From contig NZ_JAKCFI010000013.1 of NCBI RefSeq assembly GCF_021412625.1, forward strand, positions 173,363 through 237,362: DNA of 64,000 nucleotides, given 5' to 3'. Every line of letters starts with the position of its first letter. Position 1 is the stretch's first letter. The stretch comes from Myxococcus stipitatus (GTDB lineage: Bacteria > Myxococcota > Myxococcia > Myxococcales > Myxococcaceae). Below the pieces are notes generated by a model. It did no database searches. It was not told the DNA's origin and saw only the letters and a list, made by a program, of their open reading frames with translations. A program made the translations under genes and the position numbers. Below, in pieces: positions 45,095-54,220 of this stretch.

Positions 45095-45123
45095 TTCCCA
45101 CGCCCGGAGCACCGTCCTACCCT
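45095..45123 (+). promoter_or_regulatory. Putative promoter of the OmpA-family gene
   Basis: TTCCCA (45095-45100), a 17-nt spacer and TACCCT (45118-45123) lie 72 nt upstream of the ATG. An imperfect inverted repeat (TGGGGAA...TTTCCCA) overlaps the -35. Confidence 0.35.
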
Positions 45124-45195
45124 GTCGCGGAGGAATCCACCCACGCGGGCCGCTGTTCCCTCGCGCCCCGCGACGCCGGAGGTCGACGCCGCGCC

Positions 45196-46218
45196 ATGAC
45201 TCATCGACTGCTGCTGCTGTGTCTCGCCCTCGCGGCGCCACTGCCCGCGTTCGCGGACGCCATCCGGGTGTCCCTCGAGGGCCGGGCCGCGCTGGGAGAG
45301 AATCTCCCGGCATTGCTCGTGCACATCGAGGAGCCCATCGCCGGCTTCGAGGTGAAGTTGAAGCGAGGGGACGGGAAGGTGGTCGAGGTGAAGGGCGGGG
45401 GGAAGCCGGGCATCACCCGGCGCATCGAACTGGAGCAGCCGGAGGGACGCTTCCACTACGAAGGGGAGCTCGTCGTCCGCTTCCCCAACGCGGAGTCCGG
45501 TTCTCTTCCCCTGTCCTTCGACACGGAGCTGTACGGCGCGCTGTCGCTGGAGGTCCGGCCGGAGGACGTGGACGTCGAGGGGCGCACGCTCCGCTTCCGG
45601 CTCTCGCGTCCGGCGGGGCGCGTGGAGCTGACGGTGCTGATGGACACCGGGAAGAAGGCGTTCGAGGGCGAGGTGCCCTTCAAGGGGGAGCCCGCGGGGA
45701 CGCCCCTCCCGTTGGGCTGGCCTGCCGCCGAGGGCCGGGTGATGAAGATCACCCTGCGGGCCTTCGACACGTCGGACTTCTACACGGGCGTGGACCTCTT
45801 TCCCTGGCGCGTGGACATTCCGCACGAGGAGGTGGGGTTCGCATCCGGACGCTCGGACATTCCCGCCGCGGAGCGCGGCAAGCTGGACCGCAGCCACGCG
45901 TTGATCGCGGAGGCCCTGGCGAAATACGGCCGGTTCGCGGCGGTTCGCCTCTACGTGCTGGGACACACGGACACGGTGGGCGCCACGGCGGACAACCGGA
46001 AGCTGTCGCTCGAGCGCGCGCGCAGCATCGCCTCGGCGTTCCGCAAGCGCGGGCTGAAGGTGCCCATCTTCTACGAGGGCTTCGGCGAGGAATCCCCGCT
46101 GGTGCCGACGCCGGACGAGACGGCGGAGGCCGCCAACCGCCGGGCCGAATACATCATCGCGGTGGAGGACCCTGTCTTGAAGCAGGCGCCCTTCGCTCCG
46201 CGGTGGAGGAAGTTGTAG
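45196..46218 (+). CDS. OmpA-family protein
   Basis: A 340-residue exported protein. Signal peptide (LLLLCLALAAPLPAFAD), a beta-rich N-terminal domain of unknown type (about 22-210), and a C-terminal OmpA-like peptidoglycan-binding domain (about 215-330) with FASGRSDIPAAERGKL, VLGHTDTVGATADNRKLSLERA and the late NRRAEYI. The OmpA domain binds diaminopimelate-containing peptidoglycan non-covalently. The N-terminal half is not a barrel I recognise, so membrane insertion is uncertain. A lipoprotein gene follows in the same direction. Confidence 0.85.
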   Translation: MTHRLLLLCLALAAPLPAFADAIRVSLEGRAALGENLPALLVHIEEPIAGFEVKLKRGDGKVVEVKGGGKPGITRRIELEQPEGRFHYEGELVVRFPNAESGSLPLSFDTELYGALSLEVRPEDVDVEGRTLRFRLSRPAGRVELTVLMDTGKKAFEGEVPFKGEPAGTPLPLGWPAAEGRVMKITLRAFDTSDFYTGVDLFPWRVDIPHEEVGFASGRSDIPAAERGKLDRSHALIAEALAKYGRFAAVRLYVLGHTDTVGATADNRKLSLERARSIASAFRKRGLKVPIFYEGFGEESPLVPTPDETAEAANRRAEYIIAVEDPVLKQAPFAPRWRKL

Positions 46219-46248
46219 CGAGGAAGCGAGTTGCGAGGAGGCGAAGGG

Positions 46249-46707
46249 ATGAAGCGATTCCAACGGCTGGCCTGGGGCGCGATGAGCGTGGCGCTCCTGG
46301 CCGGGGCGGGCTGCGCCCACAAGGCGCCGCTCGCGGTGCGGCGGGAGAGGGAGGCACAGAAGTGCGCGCTGGTTCAGTCCGTCCTACGGGAGCCGGCGCC
46401 AGCGAAGGTGGTGGGGGAGATCGCCGCGCAGGGACGCGAGGAGCCCACGCCCGTGAGGGTCTACGTGCGCAGGCCCGAGCAGTCGATGTTGGAGCGCTTC
46501 TTCGAGGGGGACGAGCCGCACTGCGGTGACGCCACCTTCAAGGTGGTGCAGGAGAGCGTCCTCGACGCCGTGGTGGTGTACCTGCAGGAGGTGCGGGACG
46601 GCTACGCGTACGACGCGCACCGCTCCGGACCGGACGAGCTCACCCTGGAGAGCAAGCCCCAGGGACGTCTGAGACGCGCCGGCCCCGCCTGGGTCGCGGC
46701 CAACTGA
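46249..46707 (+). CDS. Small lipoprotein of unknown function
   Basis: A 152-residue precursor: signal peptide with lipobox-like AGAGC (Cys about 22), then a charged domain with two further cysteines (QKCALV and PHCGD) that could form a disulphide. No family recognised. ATG 46249 is preferred over an upstream start at 46231 because it is followed directly by a typical KRFQRLAWGAMSVALL signal sequence. It is probably co-transcribed with the OmpA-family gene and ends 15 nt from the convergent marC gene. Confidence 0.75.
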   Translation: MKRFQRLAWGAMSVALLAGAGCAHKAPLAVRREREAQKCALVQSVLREPAPAKVVGEIAAQGREEPTPVRVYVRRPEQSMLERFFEGDEPHCGDATFKVVQESVLDAVVVYLQEVRDGYAYDAHRSGPDELTLESKPQGRLRRAGPAWVAAN

Positions 46708-46722
46708 CACACGCAGGGCGCG

Positions 46723-47349
46723 CTAGCGCAGCAGCTCCTTCGCGCCATCCGCGATGAACTGCACGGCGATGGCCGCGAGGATGAGGCCCATGACGCGCTC
46801 GACGATGGCGACGCCGGACTGGCGCAGCACGCGCTGCACCAGCCCCGAGGCGCGGAGGATGAGGTAGCTCAACACGAAGGTGATGACGATGGCCGCCAGC
46901 ACCGGCAGGGTGGCCGTCAGCGTCGTGTCCCGCGCCATGAGCACCATCGCGGTGGCGATGGCGCCCGGACCGGACAGCAGGGGGATGGCCAGCGGGACGA
47001 TGGCCACGTCCTCCTTCACCACGCCCTCCTGCTCCTCGTTGGGTGTGGTGCGCGTCTCGGACGGGCGCGCGCGGAGCATGTCCAGCGAGGTGATGAGCAG
47101 CAGGATGCCGCCGGCCACGCGGAAGGCGCCCAGCGACACACTGAACACCTTGAAGATGATGGTGCCGAACAGGGCGAAGAAGGTCATCAGCCCGCACGCC
47201 ACCAGACACGCGCGCATCGCCGTGCGGCGGATCTTCTCCGGCGAGTCCCCGGCCGTCATCGCCAGGAACAACGGCACCACGCCGATGGGGTCCACCACGA
47301 AGAAGACCGCGGGCAGCGCGACCAGGAAATGGGTCAGGTAGGCCTTCAT
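46723..47349 (-). CDS. MarC-family integral membrane protein
   Basis: A 208-residue protein with six membrane helices, the family motif FFVVDPIGVVPLFLAMT near the N-terminus and the repeated IPLLSGPGAIATAM in the second half. MarC proteins are LysE-like; despite the name, a role in multiple antibiotic resistance was not confirmed, and the substrate is unknown. ATG 47349 is chosen over a GTG one codon earlier. It is last in an lpxB-glycosyltransferase-marC run with gaps of 17-19 nt. Confidence 0.9.
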   Translation of the reverse strand: MKAYLTHFLVALPAVFFVVDPIGVVPLFLAMTAGDSPEKIRRTAMRACLVACGLMTFFALFGTIIFKVFSVSLGAFRVAGGILLLITSLDMLRARPSETRTTPNEEQEGVVKEDVAIVPLAIPLLSGPGAIATAMVLMARDTTLTATLPVLAAIVITFVLSYLILRASGLVQRVLRQSGVAIVERVMGLILAAIAVQFIADGAKELLR

Positions 47350-47368
47350 CACCGCACGCCCTTCCCGG

Positions 47369-48073
47369 CTACACCGTCAGGCGCAGCTTCCACACCATGG
47401 TGAGCGCCTCGGCGAAGATCTTCTTGCTCATCTTCGAGTGCCCCACGCGGCGGTCCTCGAAGATGATGGGCACCTCCCGCACGGTGAAGCCGTGCTTGAG
47501 CGTGCGGTAGGTGAGTTCGATCTGGAACGAGTACCCGGAGCTCTGGACGGAATCCAGGTCGATGGTCTCCAGCACCCGCCGGTGGAAGCACTTGAAGCCG
47601 CCGGTGAGGTCCCGGATGCCCACGCCCAGGATGGTGCGGGCGTAGAGGCTGCCGCCGCGGCTGAGCAGCTGCCGGCCGATTCCCCAGTTCACCGTGCCGC
47701 CGCCGGTGACGTAGCGCGAGCCGAGCACCAGGTCCGCGCCGGCCTCCGCCGCGTCGAGCAGGCCCGGCAGGTAGCGCGGATCATGACTGAAGTCCGCGTC
47801 CATCTCGATGACGTAGGTGTAGCCCTCCGCCAGCGCCCAGCGGAACGCGGCGAGGTAGGCGCGGCCCAGGCCCTCCTTCTTCTCGCGGTGGAGCACCCGG
47901 ACCCGCGAGTCCTTCGCCGCGAGGGTGTCCGCGATCTGCCCGGTACCGTCGGGCGAGTTGTCGTCCACGACGAGGATGTCGACGCGGGGATCGGCTTGGA
48001 GCACCGCGAGGGTGATCGCCTCGATGTTCTCCCGCTCGTTGTAGGTGGGGATGCAGACCAGCGCACGGTTCAT
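47369..48073 (-). CDS. Polyprenol-phosphate mannosyltransferase-like GT2 glycosyltransferase
   Basis: A 234-residue soluble GT2 enzyme like dolichol-phosphate mannose synthase (DPM1/Ppm1): CIPTYNERENIEAI, LVVDDNSPDGTG, VIEMDADFSHDP (the DxD-type metal site) and GSRYVTGGG, and the typical RLTGGFKCF-like segment. It should load mannose or another sugar onto undecaprenyl phosphate for use outside the membrane. It lacks C-terminal membrane helices. It lies between lpxB and marC, suggesting an envelope-glycan role; the sugar is inferred. Confidence 0.9.
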   Translation of the reverse strand: MNRALVCIPTYNERENIEAITLAVLQADPRVDILVVDDNSPDGTGQIADTLAAKDSRVRVLHREKKEGLGRAYLAAFRWALAEGYTYVIEMDADFSHDPRYLPGLLDAAEAGADLVLGSRYVTGGGTVNWGIGRQLLSRGGSLYARTILGVGIRDLTGGFKCFHRRVLETIDLDSVQSSGYSFQIELTYRTLKHGFTVREVPIIFEDRRVGHSKMSKKIFAEALTMVWKLRLTV

Positions 48074-48090
48074 GGCGGGGCCGACATACC

Positions 48091-49242
48091 CTAAACGGAG
48101 CGCGGGGGCAGTAGCTCCATGACGGACTCCGCGGCCCGGTGGGCGGCCCCCGGCTCGCCCAGTCGTCCGCGCACCTCGGCCAGCCCGCGCATCATCTCCT
48201 CCCGGGGGGCGCCGGGAACCCAGACCCGGCGGACCTCGTCGGCGATGCGCTCGGGCGTCATCTCGCCCTGGAGCAGCTCCGGCACGACGCGCCGGCCCGC
48301 CAGCAGGTTGATGAGGGAGACGAAGGCCACCTTGAGCATCAGCCGCCCCACCCAGTACGAGATGAGCGACACCCGGTAGATGACCACCAGGGGGCGCTGC
48401 ATCAGGCCGGCTTCCAGCACGGCTGTACCCGAGGCCACCACCGCCGCGTCGCTGGCGCCCACGACCTCCGGGGCGTGTCCGTCCACCAGCACGGGCGTCA
48501 GGCCGCTACCCTCGAAGCGGGCGACGACCTCCTGGCGGGGGATGGTGGGGGCGACGGGGACCACGACCTGGAGGCCGGGGCGCTCGGCGGCGAGCCGCTT
48601 CGCCGCGTCCACCATCGTCGGCAGCAGCCTGCGGATTTCACTCATGCGGCTGCCCGGCAGCAGCGCGAGCGTGGGGGCGTCCTGGGAGAGCCCGAGCCGC
48701 TCGCGGAAGGCCAGGGCGGTGTCCGGCGTGGGGACCTGCTCCACCACGGGGCTGCCCACATAGCGGGCGCTGACCCCCGCCTCCCGGTAGAAGTCCTCCT
48801 CGAAGGGGAGGATGCACAACATCCGGTCCACCAGCCGCTTGATGGTGCGCACCCGGCCCCGGCGCCAGGCCCAGATCATCGGGGAGATGTAGTAGGCGAC
48901 GGGGACGCCCTGGGCCTTGAGCTTCTCGGCCAGCCGGAGGTTGAAGTCCGGGATGTCCACGAGGATGGCCACGTCCGGCCGGCGCTCGGCGGCGGCGCGG
49001 GCCAGGCCCTTCATGATTTGGAGGATCCGCGGAATGCGGGGGAGGACCTCGGTGATGCCCATGACGGACACCTCGCGGGCGTCGAAGAGCAGCTCCACGC
49101 CCCGGGCGGCCAGGCGGGAGCCGCCCATGCCGAAGAAGGTGAGGTCGGGGCGCCGGGCCTGGAGCGCGGCGACGAGCTCGGCGGCGTGGGCGTCGCCGGA
49201 GGCTTCTCCGGCGACGACGAGGATGCGGGGAGGAGGCGTCAT
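48091..49242 (-). CDS. lpxB: Lipid A disaccharide synthase LpxB
   Basis: A 383-residue GT19 enzyme joining UDP-diacylglucosamine to lipid X. Seen: ILVVAGEASGDAHAAELV at the start, FFGMGGSRLAARG, VDIPDFNLRLA, YYISPMIWAWRRGR, LLPGSRMSEIRRLLP, and SGTAVLEAGLMQRPLVVIYR. All are family signatures. ATG 49242 is preferred; an ATG five codons earlier is possible. It is divergent, by 60 nt, from the pseudo-receiver gene, and separated from lpxI by four other genes. Confidence 0.95.
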   Translation of the reverse strand: MTPPPRILVVAGEASGDAHAAELVAALQARRPDLTFFGMGGSRLAARGVELLFDAREVSVMGITEVLPRIPRILQIMKGLARAAAERRPDVAILVDIPDFNLRLAEKLKAQGVPVAYYISPMIWAWRRGRVRTIKRLVDRMLCILPFEEDFYREAGVSARYVGSPVVEQVPTPDTALAFRERLGLSQDAPTLALLPGSRMSEIRRLLPTMVDAAKRLAAERPGLQVVVPVAPTIPRQEVVARFEGSGLTPVLVDGHAPEVVGASDAAVVASGTAVLEAGLMQRPLVVIYRVSLISYWVGRLMLKVAFVSLINLLAGRRVVPELLQGEMTPERIADEVRRVWVPGAPREEMMRGLAEVRGRLGEPGAAHRAAESVMELLPPRSV

Positions 49243-49302
49243 GTGAGGGGGGCGCATCGTACCCTGATGCGCGACCGGATGAAGGTGTAGACTGCGCCAC
49301 CC

Positions 49303-51186
49303 TTGAAGACGCTTCTGCTCGCCGAGAGCCATCCTCCCACGCTCGAACACCTGACGGGCCTGCTCTCCCAGGCCGGGTATTCCGTGCGCGCGGTGAATGA
49401 CCCCGTCGCAGTGCTCGAGCATTTCGCGGCGGACAATCCGGATGTGATGGTGTTGTCGGTGGACCTGCCTCGCGTGGATGGGGCGCACGTGGTGCACCTC
49501 ATCCGAGGGCACAGCCAGGGTGGGCGGGTGCCCATCGTCGCCATCGACAAGGGGCACCTGGGGCGCGCGCGCGGCGTGGGCTCCGTGCTGGACCTGAAGG
49601 TCAACGCGTACGTGGCGGACCCGCTCAAGCCTGGCGAGCTGGTGCCCAAGCTGGAGTCGCTGGTGCGCGCGGCGCAGGCCGTCCCGCTCACGGGGCTGGC
49701 GGCCACGCTGTCGCGTCCGGCGGTGAACAGTGGCGACCTGAAGGGCTACCCGTTGCCTGGCCTGTTGCACTCCATCCACCGGCTGCGCAGGGACGGCGTG
49801 CTGGTGGCGGCGCACCGGGGCCTGAGCCGGCGGGTGTACTTCCTGCGCGGTGGTCCGGTGAGCTTCGACTCGACCAGCAAGGACGACGCGCTGCCGCGCT
49901 TCCTGGTGGACCGGAAGGTGCTCACGCAGCCGCAGGCGGAGCGGGTGGTGGAGGCGTTGGGGTCCGGGCTGCGCATCGGCGCGGCGCTGGCGGACGCGGG
50001 CGTGGAGGCGGCGGGCGAGGAGCTGTCGCAGCTGTTGCGCGACTACACGCGCGACCGGCTGTCGCGCGTGCTGGGCATGCGCGAGGGCCGCTACGCCTTC
50101 TATTCGGGCGACGAGTTCACGAAGGAGGTCGCGTCGGTGGACCTCCCGCCGCTGGCGCAGGTGCTGGAGGGCGCGCGGCGGTGCTTCCCGTTGAAGGTGA
50201 TGGCGGCGGCGCTGCGCGCGCACATGGCCGAGTACCCGGTGCGCTCGCCGGAGTTCGGCCGGGACCTGCCCGCGATGGCGCTGGACACGGACGACATCAA
50301 GATCGCCATGCAGGTCAACGGTCGCATCGTGCTGAAGGAGCTGCTGGCGCACGGCCGGGGTGAGCTGCGCGCGGCGTATTCGCTCCTGTGGTTCCTGAAG
50401 CTGACGGGCGGGGTGACCTTCTCCCCGACGCCGGTGGCGACGGGGGCGGACGTGTTGTCGACGGCGGTGGTGCCGGACCGCATCGGCCCGCGCAAGCGCA
50501 AGTCGCTGCCGGCGGAGACAGCGGCGTCGCTGCGCGAGGAGGCGGTGCGCATCATCACCCGCAGCTACTTCGGCAGCCTGGGGCTGGACATCACCGCGGA
50601 CGCGGAGTCGGTGGAGCGCGCGTACCACGAGACGGCGATGCGCTTCCATCCGGACACCTACGCCGAGTTCGACATCTACGACCTGAAGGACCTGCTGGAG
50701 TCGGTGCAGGAGAAGCTGTCGGCGTCGTACCGGGTGCTGAGCGTGGAGGAGAAGCGCAAGGCGTACCTCCAGTACCTGTTCAGCAAGCTGGACGTGGGGC
50801 GCAACACGGCGGTGGTGGTGGACGCGGAGATCGCGCTCCGCCGGGGCGAGGCGGCGCTCAAGCGACGCGACTTCGTGTCGGCGCAGACCGCGTTCGAGGA
50901 GGCGGTGAACCTCAACTCGAGGGAGCCGGAGTACTACTCGTTCCTGGCCTGGGCGACGTACCAGGCGGCCTCCGGGCCGCTCGTGCAGCGGGCGCAGAAG
51001 GCGCAAAAAGTCTTGAAGAAGGCGCTGTCGCTGGGGCCGTATGTGGAGCGGCTGCACATCATCGCGGCCATCATCGACATGGACCTGGGTGACGCGCCGC
51101 TGGCGCGCAAGAAGCTGCTGAAGGTGCTGGAGTACAACCCGTACTCCCAGCTCGCCAAGGCGGCGTTGCGCAAGGTGGGGCGGTAA
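49303..51186 (+). CDS. Multidomain protein: degenerate receiver, DUF4388, J-domain and TPRs
   Basis: A 627-residue cytoplasmic protein. Residues 1-123 form a receiver fold that keeps the acceptor D54 (VDLPRVDG) but has E8-S9 in place of the acidic pair, D82 for the Thr/Ser and D106 for the conserved Lys, so normal phosphorylation is doubtful. A DUF4388-like region follows (about 140-400), then a J-domain (about 425-490) with the HPD motif in MRFHPDTYAEF, and TPR-like repeats (about 515-620). J-domains recruit DnaK. The start is TTG 49303; a TAGACT box ends 9 nt upstream. It may bring a chaperone to a polarity or signalling complex, but this is only inference. Confidence 0.85.
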   Translation: MKTLLLAESHPPTLEHLTGLLSQAGYSVRAVNDPVAVLEHFAADNPDVMVLSVDLPRVDGAHVVHLIRGHSQGGRVPIVAIDKGHLGRARGVGSVLDLKVNAYVADPLKPGELVPKLESLVRAAQAVPLTGLAATLSRPAVNSGDLKGYPLPGLLHSIHRLRRDGVLVAAHRGLSRRVYFLRGGPVSFDSTSKDDALPRFLVDRKVLTQPQAERVVEALGSGLRIGAALADAGVEAAGEELSQLLRDYTRDRLSRVLGMREGRYAFYSGDEFTKEVASVDLPPLAQVLEGARRCFPLKVMAAALRAHMAEYPVRSPEFGRDLPAMALDTDDIKIAMQVNGRIVLKELLAHGRGELRAAYSLLWFLKLTGGVTFSPTPVATGADVLSTAVVPDRIGPRKRKSLPAETAASLREEAVRIITRSYFGSLGLDITADAESVERAYHETAMRFHPDTYAEFDIYDLKDLLESVQEKLSASYRVLSVEEKRKAYLQYLFSKLDVGRNTAVVVDAEIALRRGEAALKRRDFVSAQTAFEEAVNLNSREPEYYSFLAWATYQAASGPLVQRAQKAQKVLKKALSLGPYVERLHIIAAIIDMDLGDAPLARKKLLKVLEYNPYSQLAKAALRKVGR

Positions 51187-51190
51187 GCGG

Positions 51191-52975
51191 ATGCATCAGA
51201 CTCTGTGGCGACTGTTGCGCTATGCGCGTCCGCACGTGCCGGTGCTCGTGCTGGCCTTCGTGTGCATGGCCCTGGTGGGGCTGGCGACGGGGGCCTATGC
51301 GTACCTCACGGGGCCGGCGCTGCGCTTCCTGCTGTCGGGCGGGGACGAGGGCTTCGCCAGCGCGCAGCGGGTGCCGTGGCTGGCGGACCTGCCTCGGGAC
51401 GCCGCGCTGTGGGGCTTCCCCCTGGTGATGGTCGTCGTCGGCGCGGTGAAGGGCGTGGGCTACCTGGGGCAGTTCTACTTCATGGGCCTGTTCGCGCAGC
51501 GGGTGGTGAAGGACCTGCGGCGGGACGTCTTCGTGAAGCTCACGTCGCTGTCGCCCGCGCAGCTGTCGCGCGAGCGTCAGGGCGACCTGCTCAGCCGCTT
51601 CTCCGGGGACGTCACGGCGGTGGAGATGGCGGCCATGTACACGGTGGGTTCGTACCTGCGCGACAGCCTCCAGGTGCTCATCCTCGCGGGCGTGGCGCTG
51701 TCGATGAGCCCGCTGCTGGGCGGGCTGATGCTGCTGGTGATTCCGCTGGCGGCGCTCCCGGCGTCCAGGCTGACGCGCAAGGTGCTGAAGGGCACGCGCG
51801 AGGGCCAGACGCAGCTGGGGCACCTGGCGGGGCAGCTCCACGAGGGGCTGGGGGGCTTGAGGACCATCCAGGCCTTCAACGGACAGGAGGCGGAGCTGGC
51901 GCGCTTCGCGTCGCACGCGAAGGCGCACGAGGACGCGGTGGTGGGCGCGGCGTGGGCGCGGGGCGCGGTGCCGGGGCTGATGGAGGTGCTCGCGGCGGCG
52001 GCGCTCGCCGGGGCGCTGGCGTACGCGGCGAGCGCGAAGCTGATGCCGCCCGAGGCGCTGTTGTCGCTGCTGACGGCGGTCATCCTCGTGTACCAGCCGG
52101 TGAAGGACCTGGGGCGCGTGACGCAGTTCGCGGTCCAGGCGGGCGCGGCGGGGGAGCGGCTCTTCGCGCTGCTCGACCTGCGGCATCCGGTGGCGGACGC
52201 GCCGGACGCGGTGGCGGCGCCGCCCGTCGAACGCTCCATCGCGCTGGAGGACGTGCGCTTCTCGTATGGCGACCGCAGGGCGCTGGACGGCGTGTCCCTG
52301 GAGTTGAAGGCGGGGCAGGTGACGGCGCTCGTCGGCGGCAGCGGGGGTGGCAAGAGCACGGTGACGACGTTGTTGCTGCGCTTCGACCGGCCCCAGGAGG
52401 GACGGCTGCGGCTGGATGGCGTGGACGCGGACCGGTACACGGCGGCGAGTGTCCGCGAGCAGTTCGCGCTGGTGACGCAGGAGCCGCTGTTGTTCCAGGG
52501 CACGGTGCTGGACAACCTGCGCTACGCGCGTCCGGACGCCACGCGGGAGGAGGTCGAGGCGGCGGCGCGGGTGGCGAACGCGGACGGCTTCATCCGCGCG
52601 CTGCCGCGGGGCTACGACACGCGCATCGGCGAGCGGGGCGTGACGCTGAGCGGTGGACAGCGTCAGCGGCTGTGCATCGCGCGGGCGGTGCTCGCGCGGG
52701 CGCGGGTGCTGGTGTTGGACGAGGCGACGAGCAGCCTCGACCCGGAGAGCGAGCGCGAGGTGCAGGCGGCGCTGGCGGCGGTCCTCCCGGGGCGCACCGC
52801 GCTCGTCATCGCGCATCGCTTGTCCACCGTGGTGAACGCGGACGTGCTGCACGTGATGGAGGCGGGCCGGTCGGTCGAGCACGGCACGCACGCCGAGCTG
52901 CTCCAGGCCGGCGGCCGCTACGCCGCGCTCTGGCGGATGCAGACGGAAGGGCCGGCCGAGCGGGGCGTGGCGTGA
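51191..52975 (+). CDS. MsbA-type ABC exporter
   Basis: A 594-residue half-transporter: six membrane helices (about 1-310), then an ATPase with Walker A GGSGGGKST (382-390), Q-loop VTQEPLLFQGTV, signature LSGGQ (486-490), Walker B VLVLDEATSSLD and the H-loop IAHRLSTV. It belongs to the lipid-exporter group that includes MsbA, the lipid A-core flippase. The nearby waaA, lpxK and heptose genes make MsbA the most likely role, but drug or other lipid exporters have the same architecture. It starts 4 nt after the upstream gene. Confidence 0.88.
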   Translation: MHQTLWRLLRYARPHVPVLVLAFVCMALVGLATGAYAYLTGPALRFLLSGGDEGFASAQRVPWLADLPRDAALWGFPLVMVVVGAVKGVGYLGQFYFMGLFAQRVVKDLRRDVFVKLTSLSPAQLSRERQGDLLSRFSGDVTAVEMAAMYTVGSYLRDSLQVLILAGVALSMSPLLGGLMLLVIPLAALPASRLTRKVLKGTREGQTQLGHLAGQLHEGLGGLRTIQAFNGQEAELARFASHAKAHEDAVVGAAWARGAVPGLMEVLAAAALAGALAYAASAKLMPPEALLSLLTAVILVYQPVKDLGRVTQFAVQAGAAGERLFALLDLRHPVADAPDAVAAPPVERSIALEDVRFSYGDRRALDGVSLELKAGQVTALVGGSGGGKSTVTTLLLRFDRPQEGRLRLDGVDADRYTAASVREQFALVTQEPLLFQGTVLDNLRYARPDATREEVEAAARVANADGFIRALPRGYDTRIGERGVTLSGGQRQRLCIARAVLARARVLVLDEATSSLDPESEREVQAALAAVLPGRTALVIAHRLSTVVNADVLHVMEAGRSVEHGTHAELLQAGGRYAALWRMQTEGPAERGVA

Positions 52976-53027
52976 GCCCGGTGCGGCTCGCGCGCGTGCG
53001 AGGACCCGGCGGCGCGCGAGGTGTCGC

Positions 53028-54200
53028 GTGACGCGCCTCCGGCTCCTCCTGGCCAAGCTGGCTCGCGCGGTGGCGGGCCTGGTGCTGCTGGTGCTCGGGC
53101 TCGCGGGGTTCTTCGCGTTGCCCGCCTCGTTCGTGAGCTACCCCGTGGTGCCCGCGGCGGAGCGTGTCCCGCCTCGCTGGGCGAAGGGGGCCTTCCACGT
53201 CCACACCACGCGCTCGGACGGGCGGGGCTCGCCCCGGGACGTGGCCCGCGCGGCGAGGGCGGCGGGGCTCGACTTCGTCGTGTTGACGGACCACAACGAC
53301 TTCACGCCGCCGGCGCCCGCGTGGGTGGACGGAGTGCTGCTGGTCCCCGGAGTGGAGGTGTCCACCTCGGCGGGGCACCTGGTCGCCTTCGGGATGGAGC
53401 GTCCGCTGCGAGACGTCTCGAAGTGGATGCCTCCCGGGGACGCGGTCCGGGCGGTGGCGGACGCGGGAGGCACGGCCGTCCTCGCGCACCCCGTGCAGCG
53501 TCGAAACCCCTGGACGGACGCCCCGAGCGCGTCGGAGGCCCCGGGCTTCGAGCTGTACTCGGCGGACACCTTCTTCCGACATGCGACGAGCCATCCCGTC
53601 AGCCGGCTCCTGCCCGCCGTGGGCGCGTACCTCGCCCAGCCGGTGCATGGGGTGATGCTGCTGGTTGCGCCCGAGCCCGGGCCCGGGGACCACTTCCTGG
53701 GGCTGTCCCAGCAGCGTCCGCGCCTCTCCTTCTGCGCGCATGACGCCCACGGGCTGCCCTCGTACGAGAGCGTCTTCCAGGCGATGGCCACCTACCTGCC
53801 ACCGGAGGAGGTCCCCTTGCCCCTGCCCGAGGACGCCGGGGCGGCGGCGGCGCTCGTGACGAAGGCGCTCGCGGGGGGCCGGGGGCTGTGTGCGTTCCGG
53901 GCGTTGGGCGAGCCCGAGGGCTTCGTCCTGGAGGGCGTGACGGCCGAGCGGCGCGAGGCTCGGGTGGGAGACGTGTTGAAGGTCCGTCTGCCCGGTCGCC
54001 CGGAGCCGGGGACGGTCCGGGTGGAGGTGTGGGGGAGCGGGAGGCTCGGGCCGGATGGCGAGTCCGTGGAGCTGACGGGCGAGGGCGTGGCGCGGGTGGA
54101 GGTGTGGGCGAAGGGGCCCGGGCGCTTCTTCGGTTCGGAGTGGCGGCCGTGGATCGTCCCGGGGCCCGTGCGCGTGCTGCCCCGAGGCCCGGGCATCTGA
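53028..54200 (+). CDS. Membrane-anchored PHP-domain phosphoesterase-like protein
   Basis: A 390-residue protein with an N-terminal membrane anchor (about 12-36) and a PHP domain (about 50-270). The PHP metal-site motifs are seen: FHVHTTRSDGRGS, DFVVLTDHNDF, LVPGVEVSTSAGHLVAFG and AVLAHPVQR. PHP enzymes hydrolyse phosphoesters using two or three metals; the outer orientation implied by the anchor suggests an envelope substrate. The C-terminal 100 residues are a separate beta-rich domain. It lies between the exporter and waaA; its start is GTG 53028. Confidence 0.85.
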   Translation: MTRLRLLLAKLARAVAGLVLLVLGLAGFFALPASFVSYPVVPAAERVPPRWAKGAFHVHTTRSDGRGSPRDVARAARAAGLDFVVLTDHNDFTPPAPAWVDGVLLVPGVEVSTSAGHLVAFGMERPLRDVSKWMPPGDAVRAVADAGGTAVLAHPVQRRNPWTDAPSASEAPGFELYSADTFFRHATSHPVSRLLPAVGAYLAQPVHGVMLLVAPEPGPGDHFLGLSQQRPRLSFCAHDAHGLPSYESVFQAMATYLPPEEVPLPLPEDAGAAAALVTKALAGGRGLCAFRALGEPEGFVLEGVTAERREARVGDVLKVRLPGRPEPGTVRVEVWGSGRLGPDGESVELTGEGVARVEVWAKGPGRFFGSEWRPWIVPGPVRVLPRGPGI

Positions 54201-54220
54201 TAGAGGGCCGGGAGCCGCCC

